Made by a program: the position numbers and the translations under genes
From: an uncultured Faecalibacterium sp.
Lineage (GTDB): Bacteria > Bacillota > Clostridia > Oscillospirales > Ruminococcaceae
Length of the DNA stretch: 55,916 nucleotides
Direction: 5' to 3'
Assembly (NCBI GenBank): GCA_934525325.1
Contig: CAKSZE010000006.1
Location: 1-55,916, forward strand
Notes under the pieces: model-generated
Seen by the model: the letters and a program-made list of their open reading frames with translations, nothing else
Databases searched by the model: none
Told to the model about the DNA's origin: nothing
In this document: positions 16,640-24,956 of the stretch, piece by piece
How the letters are laid out: every line of letters starts with the position of its first letter
How positions within the stretch are numbered: position 1 is the first letter of the stretch

Positions 16640-17377
16640 TTACTGTTTGACCGGCTCCAGCTCCAGATAGCACTCGAAAGCCGTTTTGTCTGCGTGCTTG
16701 GCAATAAAGTACCAGCCATCATCCGAGGGGGTGTAGAACACCTCCACCTGCTGTCCCATGGGGACTTCGCGGTGATAGTTGATGGAGGCGAACTTCACAA
16801 CATGATCGCGCATGATCTCCAGCGGCAGTGCATCGCAGACGATATCCAGATAAAAGGCGTTGTTGATGTGGTAGTGCAGGTCGCACTGGGAGTAGCGCGC
16901 CGTAAACAGGCCGGCGCTGGTCAGGCTGTCCCGGCGCTTATGCAGCAAAAGGGGCAGTTCCTCTTCCACCGTCTCGTTCCAGTAGCCCTCCACCGTCCAG
17001 TCGGGCTGGCGCAGGATATGCCCATCCTCAAGGCTGGACATGATCCAGCGGCTGTCCACCATGGCAACCTCCTGCCCGGCTTCGTCCGTAAGGGTGGTGA
17101 CGCGCTTGATGGAACCGCGGCGGGCCACCTCTGAGCGAGAGCAAAGGGTCAAAGTCTCGCCCCGGCGGGGCACGCGGCTGAACCGCAGCGCCTGTTTGCC
17201 CACCAGAAACGCTACGCCGTGATCTTCAAAAAACTGGTCGTCCATGCCGAATTTCCGGGCGTGCATGGCGGACACCTGCTCCACATAGCGCAGCAGCGCG
17301 CTGGGTTTAAGCAGGCTGTGGCAGTCTGCATCGGCATTTTCTACCACGGCGGTGCCTTCATAATAAAACTGTTCCAT
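16640..17377 (-). CDS. Acyl-ACP thioesterase
   Basis: 245 aa, PF01643-type double hotdog protein. It hydrolyses fatty acyl-ACP, releasing free fatty acid. The N-terminal hotdog (about 1-125) shows the start YEGTAVVENADADCHSLLK, and the second (about 150-245) contains CDLHYHINNAFYLDI, with the Asn-His type catalytic region of the family. ATG with AGGAGG. Only 19 bp separate it from the pot-operon terminator, leaving no room for a promoter of its own. Confidence 0.87.
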   Translation of the reverse strand: MEQFYYEGTAVVENADADCHSLLKPSALLRYVEQVSAMHARKFGMDDQFFEDHGVAFLVGKQALRFSRVPRRGETLTLCSRSEVARRGSIKRVTTLTDEAGQEVAMVDSRWIMSSLEDGHILRQPDWTVEGYWNETVEEELPLLLHKRRDSLTSAGLFTARYSQCDLHYHINNAFYLDIVCDALPLEIMRDHVVKFASINYHREVPMGQQVEVFYTPSDDGWYFIAKHADKTAFECYLELEPVKQ

Positions 17378-17396
17378 AGTCTTTCCCTCCTATCGG

Positions 17397-17433
17397 AAAA
17401 AGGCCGCCGCACCACGTCCGGGACGGCAGCCTT
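17397..17433 (-). terminator. Terminator after potD
   Basis: AAGGCCGCCG (400-409) and CGGCAGCCTT (424-433) pair with one G-U. Five A (397-401) give a leftward U-tract that runs into the thioesterase leader. Confidence 0.65.
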
Positions 17434-17443
17434 GGTTGAACGA

Positions 17444-18679
17444 TCAATACTGATTGCGGGTCTTTCTGCGCACCTTGCGCCAGATATTGAAGCAGGCAAG
17501 TGCCAGCATAGCCAGCAGCAGCAGCAAAAACAGGTAGCTGCCGCCGCCTTCATCGTAGCTCTTCATCTCGCTCCACTTCAGGTCCAGCTCGCTGTTCACC
17601 TCGTCGCTCAGGGCGGTGAACACCTTCTCGCGGGCGGCGTCCTCCTCAGACGGGTAGGCGATCTCGCTGGTTTTCAGATCCTCGTCCAGCACCTCCCATA
17701 CATCGTGCATGGGGGTGGTGTAGCCGATGTACTCGCTGTTGGCCTTGCCGATGTCGGTCTCGCACATAAAGTTGATGAACATCTCGGCGGCTTCCTTGTG
17801 CTCGCTGGCAGCGGGCACAGCCATGCAGTCCACCGAAAGCACACTGCCCTCTTCCGGGAACACCCACGCAAGATCCGGGTTATCATCGATCATGGTAATG
17901 GCATCGCCGGAGTAGTACACGCCGATGGCAGCCTCGCCGCCGATCATCTTATCAAAGATCTCGTCCATGACGTAGGCCTGCACCAGCGGCTTCTGCGCCT
18001 TGAGCTCTTCCACCACCTCGTCCACCTCTTCCGGGGTGGCGGGGTTGATGCTGTGGCCGCTCTTGAACGCAGCGATAGCGTAGGCATCGCGGCTGTTGTT
18101 GAACATCAGGATGTTGCCCGCATACTGCTCATCCCACAGGTCTGCCCAGCAGGTGGGTGCTTTGTCTACCATGGTGGTATTGTAGATGATGCCGGTGGTG
18201 CACAGCATATAGGGCACGGTGTAGGCGTTCTGCGGGTCGTAGTCCGGGTTGCGGTAGCCTGCATCGATCTTCTGGAAATTAGGGATATTGTCGTAGTCAA
18301 GGGGTGCAAGCATCCCTTCGTTGATCATCTTTGCCACCATGTAGTCGGAGGGGATGATCACATCGTAGTTGGCTGCGCCGGACTTGAGCTTGGCGTACAG
18401 GGACTCGTTGGAGTCGAAGGTGGTGTAGTTCACCTTGATGCCAGTCAGCTTTTCAAAGGCGGCCACCACGTCCACGCTGTCATCCGAGCCGTTGGAGATG
18501 TACTCGCCCCAGTTGTAGACGTTCAGGGTGACGTTCTGCCCCTTAAAACGGGTCCAGTCGTAAGCATCCGACACCGAGACGTCCTCGGTCACCTCGATGG
18601 TACCGGCGGCAAACACTGGCAGTGCGGCGCACAGCGCCACAGCCAGCGTCAGCAGCAATGCAGCAATGCGTTTCATCAT
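17444..18679 (-). CDS. potD: Spermidine/putrescine-binding protein with C-terminal membrane anchor
   Basis: 411 aa. A cleavable-looking signal peptide (1-24) ends ALPVFAAG, with no lipobox. The binding fold starts about residue 48 with VTLNVYNWGEYI, a PotD hallmark, and continues through DVIIPSDYMVAKMI, NEGMLAPLDY and DLWDEQYAGNI. Unusually, the protein ends with a hydrophobic helix (YLFLLLLLAMLALACF) and a basic tail, so it is held by a C-terminal transmembrane segment instead of a lipid. ATGA overlap with potC. Confidence 0.92.
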   Translation of the reverse strand: MMKRIAALLLTLAVALCAALPVFAAGTIEVTEDVSVSDAYDWTRFKGQNVTLNVYNWGEYISNGSDDSVDVVAAFEKLTGIKVNYTTFDSNESLYAKLKSGAANYDVIIPSDYMVAKMINEGMLAPLDYDNIPNFQKIDAGYRNPDYDPQNAYTVPYMLCTTGIIYNTTMVDKAPTCWADLWDEQYAGNILMFNNSRDAYAIAAFKSGHSINPATPEEVDEVVEELKAQKPLVQAYVMDEIFDKMIGGEAAIGVYYSGDAITMIDDNPDLAWVFPEEGSVLSVDCMAVPAASEHKEAAEMFINFMCETDIGKANSEYIGYTTPMHDVWEVLDEDLKTSEIAYPSEEDAAREKVFTALSDEVNSELDLKWSEMKSYDEGGGSYLFLLLLLAMLALACFNIWRKVRRKTRNQY

Positions 18680-19521
18680 GCGCCCTCCTCTCGCAGCGTT
18701 TTCTGATCCCTGCGGTAGCTGCGGCTCTCCATGGCGTTGGACACCAGAATGACGCTGAGGATGACCACGAACATGATGGTGGACAGCGCGTAGATCTCCG
18801 GGCTGACCTTTTTGCGGGTCATGGAGTAGATGGCAATGGGCAAAGTCTCCACCGTGCCGCAGTTGAAATAGGAGATCATGAAGTCATCGATGGAATAGGT
18901 CAGGCAGATGAGGAAGGCCGACAGGATGGCGGGGCTGATCTCCGGCAGAATGACCTTGAAGAAGGCCTGCCGGGGGTCACAGCCCAGATCCAGCGCTGCC
19001 TCGTACAGCTTGATGTCCAGCTGCTTGAGCTTGGGGCTTACGTTAAAGATAACGTAGGGCACGTTGAACGCGATATGCGCAATGAGCAGCGTGGGCAAGC
19101 CCATGATGTTGTCCGGCAGCCATGCGGACTGCGCGGCAAAGCGCTGGTAGGCCACGAACAGCAGCATCAGGGAGATGCCGGTGATGATTTCCGGGTTGAC
19201 CACCGGGATATAGGTGATATTGGTCACCACCAGGCGGCTTTTGCGGCTCATGGAGGCAATGCCAAGGCTGGCTGCCGTGCCCAGCACCGTTGCGATGATG
19301 GCAGACAGGATGGCCACCTCAACGGACACCCACAACGCATGGAGGATGGACGCATTCGTGAACAGGCTGCGGTACCACTTGAAGGTGAAGCCGGTAAACA
19401 GCGAATAGCCCTTGCTCTGGTTGAAGCTGAACACGATCATGTAGGCAATGGGCAGATACATGAAGCAGAAGAACAGGATGATGTAGACCCGCTGCATCAG
19501 GCGCAGATGTTTTGTTTTCAT
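18676..19521 (-). CDS. potC: Spermidine/putrescine ABC transporter permease PotC
   Basis: 281 aa inner-membrane permease with six hydrophobic segments. The binding-protein-dependent transport EAA loop is visible around KLYEAALDLGCDPRQAFFKV, where the ATPase docks. It pairs with PotB. It overlaps potB by one base and potD by four, so all four genes are translationally linked. Confidence 0.93.
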   Translation of the reverse strand: MKTKHLRLMQRVYIILFFCFMYLPIAYMIVFSFNQSKGYSLFTGFTFKWYRSLFTNASILHALWVSVEVAILSAIIATVLGTAASLGIASMSRKSRLVVTNITYIPVVNPEIITGISLMLLFVAYQRFAAQSAWLPDNIMGLPTLLIAHIAFNVPYVIFNVSPKLKQLDIKLYEAALDLGCDPRQAFFKVILPEISPAILSAFLICLTYSIDDFMISYFNCGTVETLPIAIYSMTRKKVSPEIYALSTIMFVVILSVILVSNAMESRSYRRDQKTLREEGA

Positions 19522-20336
19522 CAGGATACGCCCTCCATTTCATCCTCGTCAAAGCTGGACGTAAAACTCATGCACAGCAGCACGATGATCATCAGCACCA
19601 AGCTCATGGCAGAGCCGACGTTCAGGTTGTAGCTGTTGCCCAAGAACTGCATCTCGATCAGGTCACCGATCAGCAGGTTGGAGCCGCCGCCCAGCATACG
19701 GCTGATGACGAAGGTAGAAACTGCCGGCACGAACACCATGGTAATGCCGGTGCTGATGCCCGGCACGCTCATGGGGATAAGCACCCGCACAAGGGTCTTG
19801 GTGGTGTTGGCGCCAAGATCCTGCGCAGCCTCCACAAGGCTCTGGTCGATCTTGGTCATACTGGTGTACAGCGGCAGGATCATGTAGGGCACATAGTTAT
19901 ACACCATGCCCAGCACCACCGCGCCGGAGGTGTTGAGCATGGTATAGGGGCCAAGGCCGATATAGCCCAGCAGGGTGTTCACCGGGCCGTTGACGCTGAG
20001 CAGACCCATCCATGCGTAGGTGCGCAGCAGAAAGTTCATCCACATGGGCAGCATGACCAGCATAAGCATGATGTGCTGCTTGTTCACCCGCAACCGGGAC
20101 AGGAAATACCCCACCGGAAAGGCGATGATCAGACAAATGACCGTGGCGATCAGCGCCAGCAGCAGGCTGCGGGCAAATACCGAGCCGTAGCCGCTGATGG
20201 AGGTGAGGTTATTCAGGGTAAAGTTGCCCTCGGCGTCCGTCATGGCGTAGTACACCACAATGAACAAGGGCACAACGGTAAACAGCACCATCCATACAAA
20301 GTACGGATAGGCCAGCTTTTTATCATAGATCTTCAT
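19521..20336 (-). CDS. potB: Spermidine/putrescine ABC transporter permease PotB
   Basis: 271 aa, six hydrophobic segments. The EAA loop is at LVEAAQDLGANTTKTLVRVL. ATG 6 bp after the potA stop, with GAGGGG in front. It forms the translocation channel with PotC. Confidence 0.93.
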   Translation of the reverse strand: MKIYDKKLAYPYFVWMVLFTVVPLFIVVYYAMTDAEGNFTLNNLTSISGYGSVFARSLLLALIATVICLIIAFPVGYFLSRLRVNKQHIMLMLVMLPMWMNFLLRTYAWMGLLSVNGPVNTLLGYIGLGPYTMLNTSGAVVLGMVYNYVPYMILPLYTSMTKIDQSLVEAAQDLGANTTKTLVRVLIPMSVPGISTGITMVFVPAVSTFVISRMLGGGSNLLIGDLIEMQFLGNSYNLNVGSAMSLVLMIIVLLCMSFTSSFDEDEMEGVS

Positions 20337-20342
20337 GGCACA

Positions 20343-21389
20343 TCACCCCTCGCTCCGCGCCATGATATGGATCTCGTTGGGGCCGATGCGCATACCAATG
20401 GTCTCGCCGGGGGTGCAGGCGCGGGTGGAGTGGATCAGCCACTCGCGGCCTTCGCACTCGACGTGCATCTCAAAGTGCACGCCCTTGAAGATGACATCGT
20501 TCACCACGCCCACAAGCTGACCTTCCACCGGGGATACCACCTCGATATCCTCCGGGCGCACCACCACCTGCACGCTCTGTTCCCGGGCAAAGCCGCGGTC
20601 CACGCAGGGGAAATCCACGCCGGAGAAGGACACCAGAAAGTCCTTGTGCATCACGCCGTCCACGATGTTGGAATCGCCGATAAAGTCTGCCACAAAGGCG
20701 TTTTTCGGCTCATTATAGATATCCTCCGGGGTGCCGATCTGCTGCACCTTGCCGCCGTTCATGACCACAACGGTATCGGACATGGTAAGTGCTTCTTCCT
20801 GATCGTGGGTGACATAGATAAAGGTGATGTTCATCTCGCGCTGCAGCCGCTTGAGCTCCAGCTGCATCTCCTTGCGCAGCTTCAGGTCCAGTGCGCCCAG
20901 CGGCTCGTCCAGCAGCAGGATCTCCGGCTCGTTGACCAGACTGCGGGCAATGGCTACGCGCTGCTGCTGACCGCCGGACATCTGGCTGATGCTGCGGCGC
21001 TCGAAGCCCTTTAAGCCCACGACCTCCAGCATATCGCGCACCTTGCGGCGGATGGTGTCCTCGTCCAGCTTTTTGAGCCGCAGACCAAAGGCCACGTTCT
21101 CGAACACGTTCAGGTGCGGGAACAGCGCGTATTTCTGGAACACGGTATTCACCGGGCGCTTGTAGGGCGGCACACCGGTAATGTCCTCCCCTTTCAGCAG
21201 CACCTTGCCGGCGTTCGGCTCCAGAAAGCCTGCGATCAGGCGCAGGGTGGTGGTTTTGCCGCAGCCGGAGGAACCGAGCAGCGTCACGAACTCCTTATCA
21301 TGGATATCCAGATTCAGCCCATCCAGAATGCGCTGTCCATCAAATTCCACTACGATATCCCGCAGTGAAACGACCACCGAGTTGTCCAT
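20343..21389 (-). CDS. potA: Spermidine/putrescine ABC transporter ATPase PotA
   Basis: 348 aa from ATG 21387-21389, with AAGGAGG upstream; upstream in-frame codons belong to the structured leader. Walker A GSSGCGKT is at 39-46, signature SGGQQQRVAIARSL, Walker B ILLLDEPLGALD, H-loop YVTHDQEEA, then a C-terminal TOBE domain (about 270-348). First gene of potABCD. A near-consensus promoter and an attenuator-like leader lie immediately upstream. Confidence 0.95.
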   Translation of the reverse strand: MDNSVVVSLRDIVVEFDGQRILDGLNLDIHDKEFVTLLGSSGCGKTTTLRLIAGFLEPNAGKVLLKGEDITGVPPYKRPVNTVFQKYALFPHLNVFENVAFGLRLKKLDEDTIRRKVRDMLEVVGLKGFERRSISQMSGGQQQRVAIARSLVNEPEILLLDEPLGALDLKLRKEMQLELKRLQREMNITFIYVTHDQEEALTMSDTVVVMNGGKVQQIGTPEDIYNEPKNAFVADFIGDSNIVDGVMHKDFLVSFSGVDFPCVDRGFAREQSVQVVVRPEDIEVVSPVEGQLVGVVNDVIFKGVHFEMHVECEGREWLIHSTRACTPGETIGMRIGPNEIHIMARSEG

Positions 21390-21516
21390 TTTATATGTTA
21401 TCCTCCTTGTTCTCAGATACGAAAAAAGACAGGGAACCTGCCCCATCTTTTTTGCGTATAAGGGGCAGTCTGCCCCGCGCAGCAGCATGATTTTGCGCGG
21501 CGGACTTACCCTGTCA
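21390..21516 (-). promoter_or_regulatory. Structured potA leader with mutually exclusive stems (candidate riboswitch/attenuator)
   Basis: Read leftward from the predicted start near 21516. The first bases GACAGGG (515-509) can pair with CCCTGTC (434-428), which directly precedes six U (427-422). Competing pairs are GGGGCA (476-471) with TGCCCC (467-462), and CTGCCCC (468-462) with GGGGCAG (444-438). It does not match a riboswitch class I know. The ligand could be a polyamine; that is inference. Confidence 0.5.
21422..21453 (-). terminator. Attenuator hairpin in the potA leader
   Basis: AAAAAAGA (453-446) pairs with TCTTTTTT (429-422) around a GGG/CCC stem; the distal arm ends in a U-run. It is 32 nt before the potA start. 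Confidence 0.5.
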
Positions 21517-21522
21517 CGGTTT

Positions 21523-21551
21523 ATAATAAACAATCACAGTCGGATTGTCAA
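21523..21551 (-). promoter_or_regulatory. Promoter of potABCD
   Basis: Leftward TTGACA (546-551), 17-bp spacer, TATTAT (523-528). Confidence 0.8.
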
Positions 21552-21591
21552 TCACTCTGCCGATGTTTGCCGCAACTTTATAAAAAGCTGC

Positions 21592-21631
21592 AAAAAAATA
21601 TACGCTGCACCTTGGTTTCGGTGCAGCGTAT
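21592..21631 (-). terminator. Terminator of the Gld-like ABC operon
   Basis: Perfect 12-bp stem ATACGCTGCACC/GGTGCAGCGTAT; seven A (592-598) give the leftward U-tract. Confidence 0.88.
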
Positions 21632-21639
21632 CAAAGCAA

Positions 21640-22623
21640 TTATTCCTGCGTTTTCAGGTCGTTTTCCGTCAGCAGAAGCGCCTGCACAGTGCTTGTATCC
21701 ACTGTGTATACCGAAGGTTCGTCCCCAACTTGCAGATACCACCCGTCTGTGCCGCAGGCGTAGGCCAGCTGTACGGTGGAGCCGTCCTCGCTGGTAACTG
21801 CGGCGGTGAATACCGGTGCATCAAAACCACAGGCGGAAAGGTCCGCGTCCGTGGTCTGGGCGGTGGCATAGGTGCACAGGGCAGACAGCATACTTTGCAC
21901 CTTGTCCTGTGCAAGGCTGGCGGCGGGGTCAGAAGCCAGCCGCCACACTGTCTCGTAGGCAGTAGAAGAAGCGCTGTCCGCGTCGCCGCTGTCGGTCGGC
22001 TCGCTGACGGCGTTCAGGGTGACAGAGCTGCCGTCTGCCAGCGTATAGGCCACCTGCGTGATGGCCGAAGCCGTGAGCCCGGTGGGGCAGAAGCTGCCGA
22101 AGAGCCCGGCCTTATCCAGCTGAAAGCAGGCAGCCTTGTTGCCACTGACGGTGTAGATGGCATCGTCCCCGGCTTTTTGCACATAGAGATCCCCGGTGAC
22201 CGGGTTCTCTGCCCCGAAGGTCAGGGTGGTGCTCTGCCCTGCCGCCGTTACCGTGACGGTGAGCTGCGGGCTGTCCAGACCGTAGTCCTCTCCTGCCTGC
22301 GGTGTCAGGCTGCGTTTGGCATTCAGTGCCATCAGGGCAGTGCGCATGGTGTTGCAGGCGCTCTCGTCCAGATGATAGGCGGGGTCCTGTGCCAGCTGCC
22401 AACTGCCGCCGGAATATTGCAGGGTGTAGGTCTCGCCGTTATAAGTGTACTCGATCTGCTCCATGTCCTCGGCGGCAAAGGTGGAAAGTGGAATGCTGCC
22501 CTCGGCGGCGGCGCTGGCGGCCTGTTCGGCCTTGGCGTTGCTGCGGGTCACCGCCCACAGCGCCGCGCCCAGCAGCACTGCCGCTGCCAGCAACGCCAGC
22601 AGGACACGCTGTTTTGTTTTCAT
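21640..22623 (-). CDS. DUF4340 domain membrane-anchored protein
   Basis: 327 aa from ATG 22621-22623, with AAGGAG upstream. One N-terminal anchor (about 6-26), then an extracytoplasmic region with alternating strands and text such as YTYNGETYTLQYSGGSWQ and DYGLDSPQLTVTV, characteristic of DUF4340. It is the fourth gene of an ABC operon; DUF4340 proteins repeatedly accompany GldG-like ABC subunits. Likely an accessory extracytoplasmic subunit; function unknown. Confidence 0.8.
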   Translation of the reverse strand: MKTKQRVLLALLAAAVLLGAALWAVTRSNAKAEQAASAAAEGSIPLSTFAAEDMEQIEYTYNGETYTLQYSGGSWQLAQDPAYHLDESACNTMRTALMALNAKRSLTPQAGEDYGLDSPQLTVTVTAAGQSTTLTFGAENPVTGDLYVQKAGDDAIYTVSGNKAACFQLDKAGLFGSFCPTGLTASAITQVAYTLADGSSVTLNAVSEPTDSGDADSASSTAYETVWRLASDPAASLAQDKVQSMLSALCTYATAQTTDADLSACGFDAPVFTAAVTSEDGSTVQLAYACGTDGWYLQVGDEPSVYTVDTSTVQALLLTENDLKTQE

Positions 22624-22633
22624 GGTGGTCTCC

Positions 22634-24070
22634 TTATCTGCGGCGGCGCAGCACCACCACCACTGCCCCGGCAATGAGTACCGCCGCCGGGAGCACGAAC
22701 ACAAAGATCAGCCCCAGTGCTGCGGCGGTGGAGCCTGCCACCGTGATGGGCTCGGCCTCCAGCGCCTTGGTATCCACAAGGACATCCTGACCTACCAGCG
22801 AAGCGGCGCAGCCCTGCAGGAAGGTCAGGTTGCCGGGCATGGACTGATAAAGCTGCTCGTTATCCATATTGGGACAGCCGATCCAGAGGACCTCCGCGCC
22901 GGTGTCCTCGTTCCGCGCCCAGACAGCCAGCGCAAAGGGGCCGTCTGTGTCTCCGTCCTCCCGCTCCATGGTGGTAAGGTCATCGATATTTGCCTTGGCA
23001 TAGGCAGAGGCGGAGCTGTTCAGCAGCGGCTCGGCGGTGACATCCTCGGTCTCGGTGACCGTGATACCCTGCGCCACCGACAGCATGACATGGGTGCTGG
23101 TATTCACGCCGTTCAGCGCGGTGCTCTCGGCGGGCGTGCCGTAGTCCGGCAGCAGCGACCATGCAGAGTTATACAGTGCCTTGCTGCTGTCGCCCTCCAC
23201 CACCATGCCCTCTGCGCGGGCAAGACCGAACTGTGCCAGCACGGCATCCAGCTGCGGGGTCTGGGCGTAGACGCTGCTGGTCAGCAGCAGCTTGCCGCCC
23301 GCCGCCAGATAATTTTTCAGCTGGCTGATCTCATCCACAAGGCCGTCCCCTGCGGTAAAATCGGTGGTGGGTGCGTTGATGATGAGCAGGTCGCAGTCCT
23401 CCGGGATGGTGCTTGTGAGCAGATCCAGCGGCTGGGCGTCGATATTCTGGGCGTCCAGCGCATCGGTCAGGGAGTCGGTCAGGGTCTGCTCGCCGTGGTT
23501 GGTGGTATAGTAAGCGTGGCTTTGTCCGGCTGCGGTAAGCTTATAAATGGCAGAGGTGATCTGCTTTTCGCCGCCAAAGGTCACGCTGGCAGAGCCGGTG
23601 GTGTAGTAGTCGGTGTAGTCGTACTCGTACAGGTCGGCGGCATCCAGCACAGTACTGTTCTCCCCGCAGGTGACGATCAGACTGCCGCTGGAAACATTCT
23701 CCGCGCCGTACTTTGCGGCAAAGGTGGGGTACAGAGTGGGGTCCTTCTGTTCCCAGCTCAGGTGCCCGCTCTCGGCGGCGTAGTGATCCAGCAGCTTTGT
23801 GATGATGGCATCCTCGCTGCCAGTCTCGCAGAGGTAATAGATGTGCACATCCTTTTCCAGCCCCTCCACCAGCGCTTTGGTGCTGTCGCTCAGGGTGTAC
23901 ATTTTGGTCTCGGAGAGGTCAAACTCCGTATATTTTGCAGGGATCGCCCGCACCAGCAGGTTGAGCAGCACCGCCAGCACCAGCACTGCCGCCAGCATGG
24001 CGGTGGACAGCAGTCCGCTGCGGAATACTCTGCCTTTCTGAGAGGATGCGTTCTTGTTCCATTTCATCAT
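22634..24070 (-). CDS. GldG-like ABC transporter auxiliary protein
   Basis: 478 aa. N-terminal anchor (about 20-42), a large extracytoplasmic domain beginning YTEFDLSETKMYTLSDSTK, and a C-terminal transmembrane segment (about 448-472) followed by RRRR. This is the layout of PF09822/GldG proteins of ABC-type systems such as Gld, named for gliding in Bacteroidetes but present in many non-gliding bacteria. Lies between the permease and the DUF4340 gene. Role probably export or envelope-linked; not established. Confidence 0.82.
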   Translation of the reverse strand: MMKWNKNASSQKGRVFRSGLLSTAMLAAVLVLAVLLNLLVRAIPAKYTEFDLSETKMYTLSDSTKALVEGLEKDVHIYYLCETGSEDAIITKLLDHYAAESGHLSWEQKDPTLYPTFAAKYGAENVSSGSLIVTCGENSTVLDAADLYEYDYTDYYTTGSASVTFGGEKQITSAIYKLTAAGQSHAYYTTNHGEQTLTDSLTDALDAQNIDAQPLDLLTSTIPEDCDLLIINAPTTDFTAGDGLVDEISQLKNYLAAGGKLLLTSSVYAQTPQLDAVLAQFGLARAEGMVVEGDSSKALYNSAWSLLPDYGTPAESTALNGVNTSTHVMLSVAQGITVTETEDVTAEPLLNSSASAYAKANIDDLTTMEREDGDTDGPFALAVWARNEDTGAEVLWIGCPNMDNEQLYQSMPGNLTFLQGCAASLVGQDVLVDTKALEAEPITVAGSTAAALGLIFVFVLPAAVLIAGAVVVVLRRRR

Positions 24071-24082
24071 TGTAGTCTCCTC

Positions 24083-24955
24083 TCAGTTCCAGCGGCGCTT
24101 TTCCAGCCCCTGCGCGGTGAAAAACAGGAACACCGCCGCCACGGTCAGGTAGTAGACCAGTGTAGGGATGGAAAAGCTGCTGTTGACAAATTCTTCAAAG
24201 GGGGTAAACAGGCACAGGGCACTGAGCACCGCGCGGAAAGCTTCGGTCAGCCAGCTGCTCTTGAGCAGAAACAGTGCCGTAAGCGCCACGCAGCACCCCG
24301 CAAAGGAAAGGCAGCCCAGCGTAAAGCTTTTGCTGCGCAGCCCTGCCACCACACTGAGCACAGCGGCAATGGCGGTGAACAGTGCCAGCGCCACCGCACT
24401 GCCGGTGGTGAACATAGTGCGCAGGCTGGGCATCATATAGGCCAGCAGCAGCGCCGCCACGCCGGACACGGCGGCGATGATCTGGTTTTCGGTCAGGCTG
24501 GAAAGGAACACCCCGATGGCAATGGCGGCGCAGCCCATGAGGTAGTAGCACAGCAGCGCAGAGAAATTGGCCAACGTGCTGGTGCCGGTAGCGCCCAGCA
24601 CCTTCAGCACAAGGATCATGCCCGCATCCACAAGGCAGGGCAACGCAAAAATGACGCAAAGAGCAAAGTATTTGCCGAGCACGATGCCGCCCACTGACAC
24701 CGGACTTGTGAGCAGCAGCTGGTCGGTGCGGCTGTGGCGCTCCTCCGCAAAGGAGCGCATGGTGAGCACCGGGATATAGAGCAGCAGCACAAAAATGGTG
24801 CGGTACAGCGTATAGTATCCAAAATCCGGCAGGCCGTAGCCCAGATTCAGCGCCACAAAGTAGATAGCCGCAGCCGCCAGCATAAAGGCGGTAAGCACCG
24901 CACCGATCATGCCATGAAAGCAGCTGCGGAGTTCTCGTTTAAAGATGGCAAGCAT
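24083..24955 (-). CDS. ABC-2 type permease (GldF-like)
   Basis: 290 aa with six to seven hydrophobic segments. The start FKRELRSCFHGMIGAVLTA and the loop RSFAEERHSRTDQLLLTSPVS are typical of ABC-2/GldF permeases. Its Shine-Dalgarno lies inside the end of the ATPase gene, one base away, so the two are translated together. Confidence 0.87.
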   Translation of the reverse strand: MLAIFKRELRSCFHGMIGAVLTAFMLAAAAIYFVALNLGYGLPDFGYYTLYRTIFVLLLYIPVLTMRSFAEERHSRTDQLLLTSPVSVGGIVLGKYFALCVIFALPCLVDAGMILVLKVLGATGTSTLANFSALLCYYLMGCAAIAIGVFLSSLTENQIIAAVSGVAALLLAYMMPSLRTMFTTGSAVALALFTAIAAVLSVVAGLRSKSFTLGCLSFAGCCVALTALFLLKSSWLTEAFRAVLSALCLFTPFEEFVNSSFSIPTLVYYLTVAAVFLFFTAQGLEKRRWN

Positions 24956-24956
24956 C

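Noticed and set aside
22445..24697. 750-codon open frame on the + strand
   Set aside because: Antisense to the GldG-like and permease genes; no motif.
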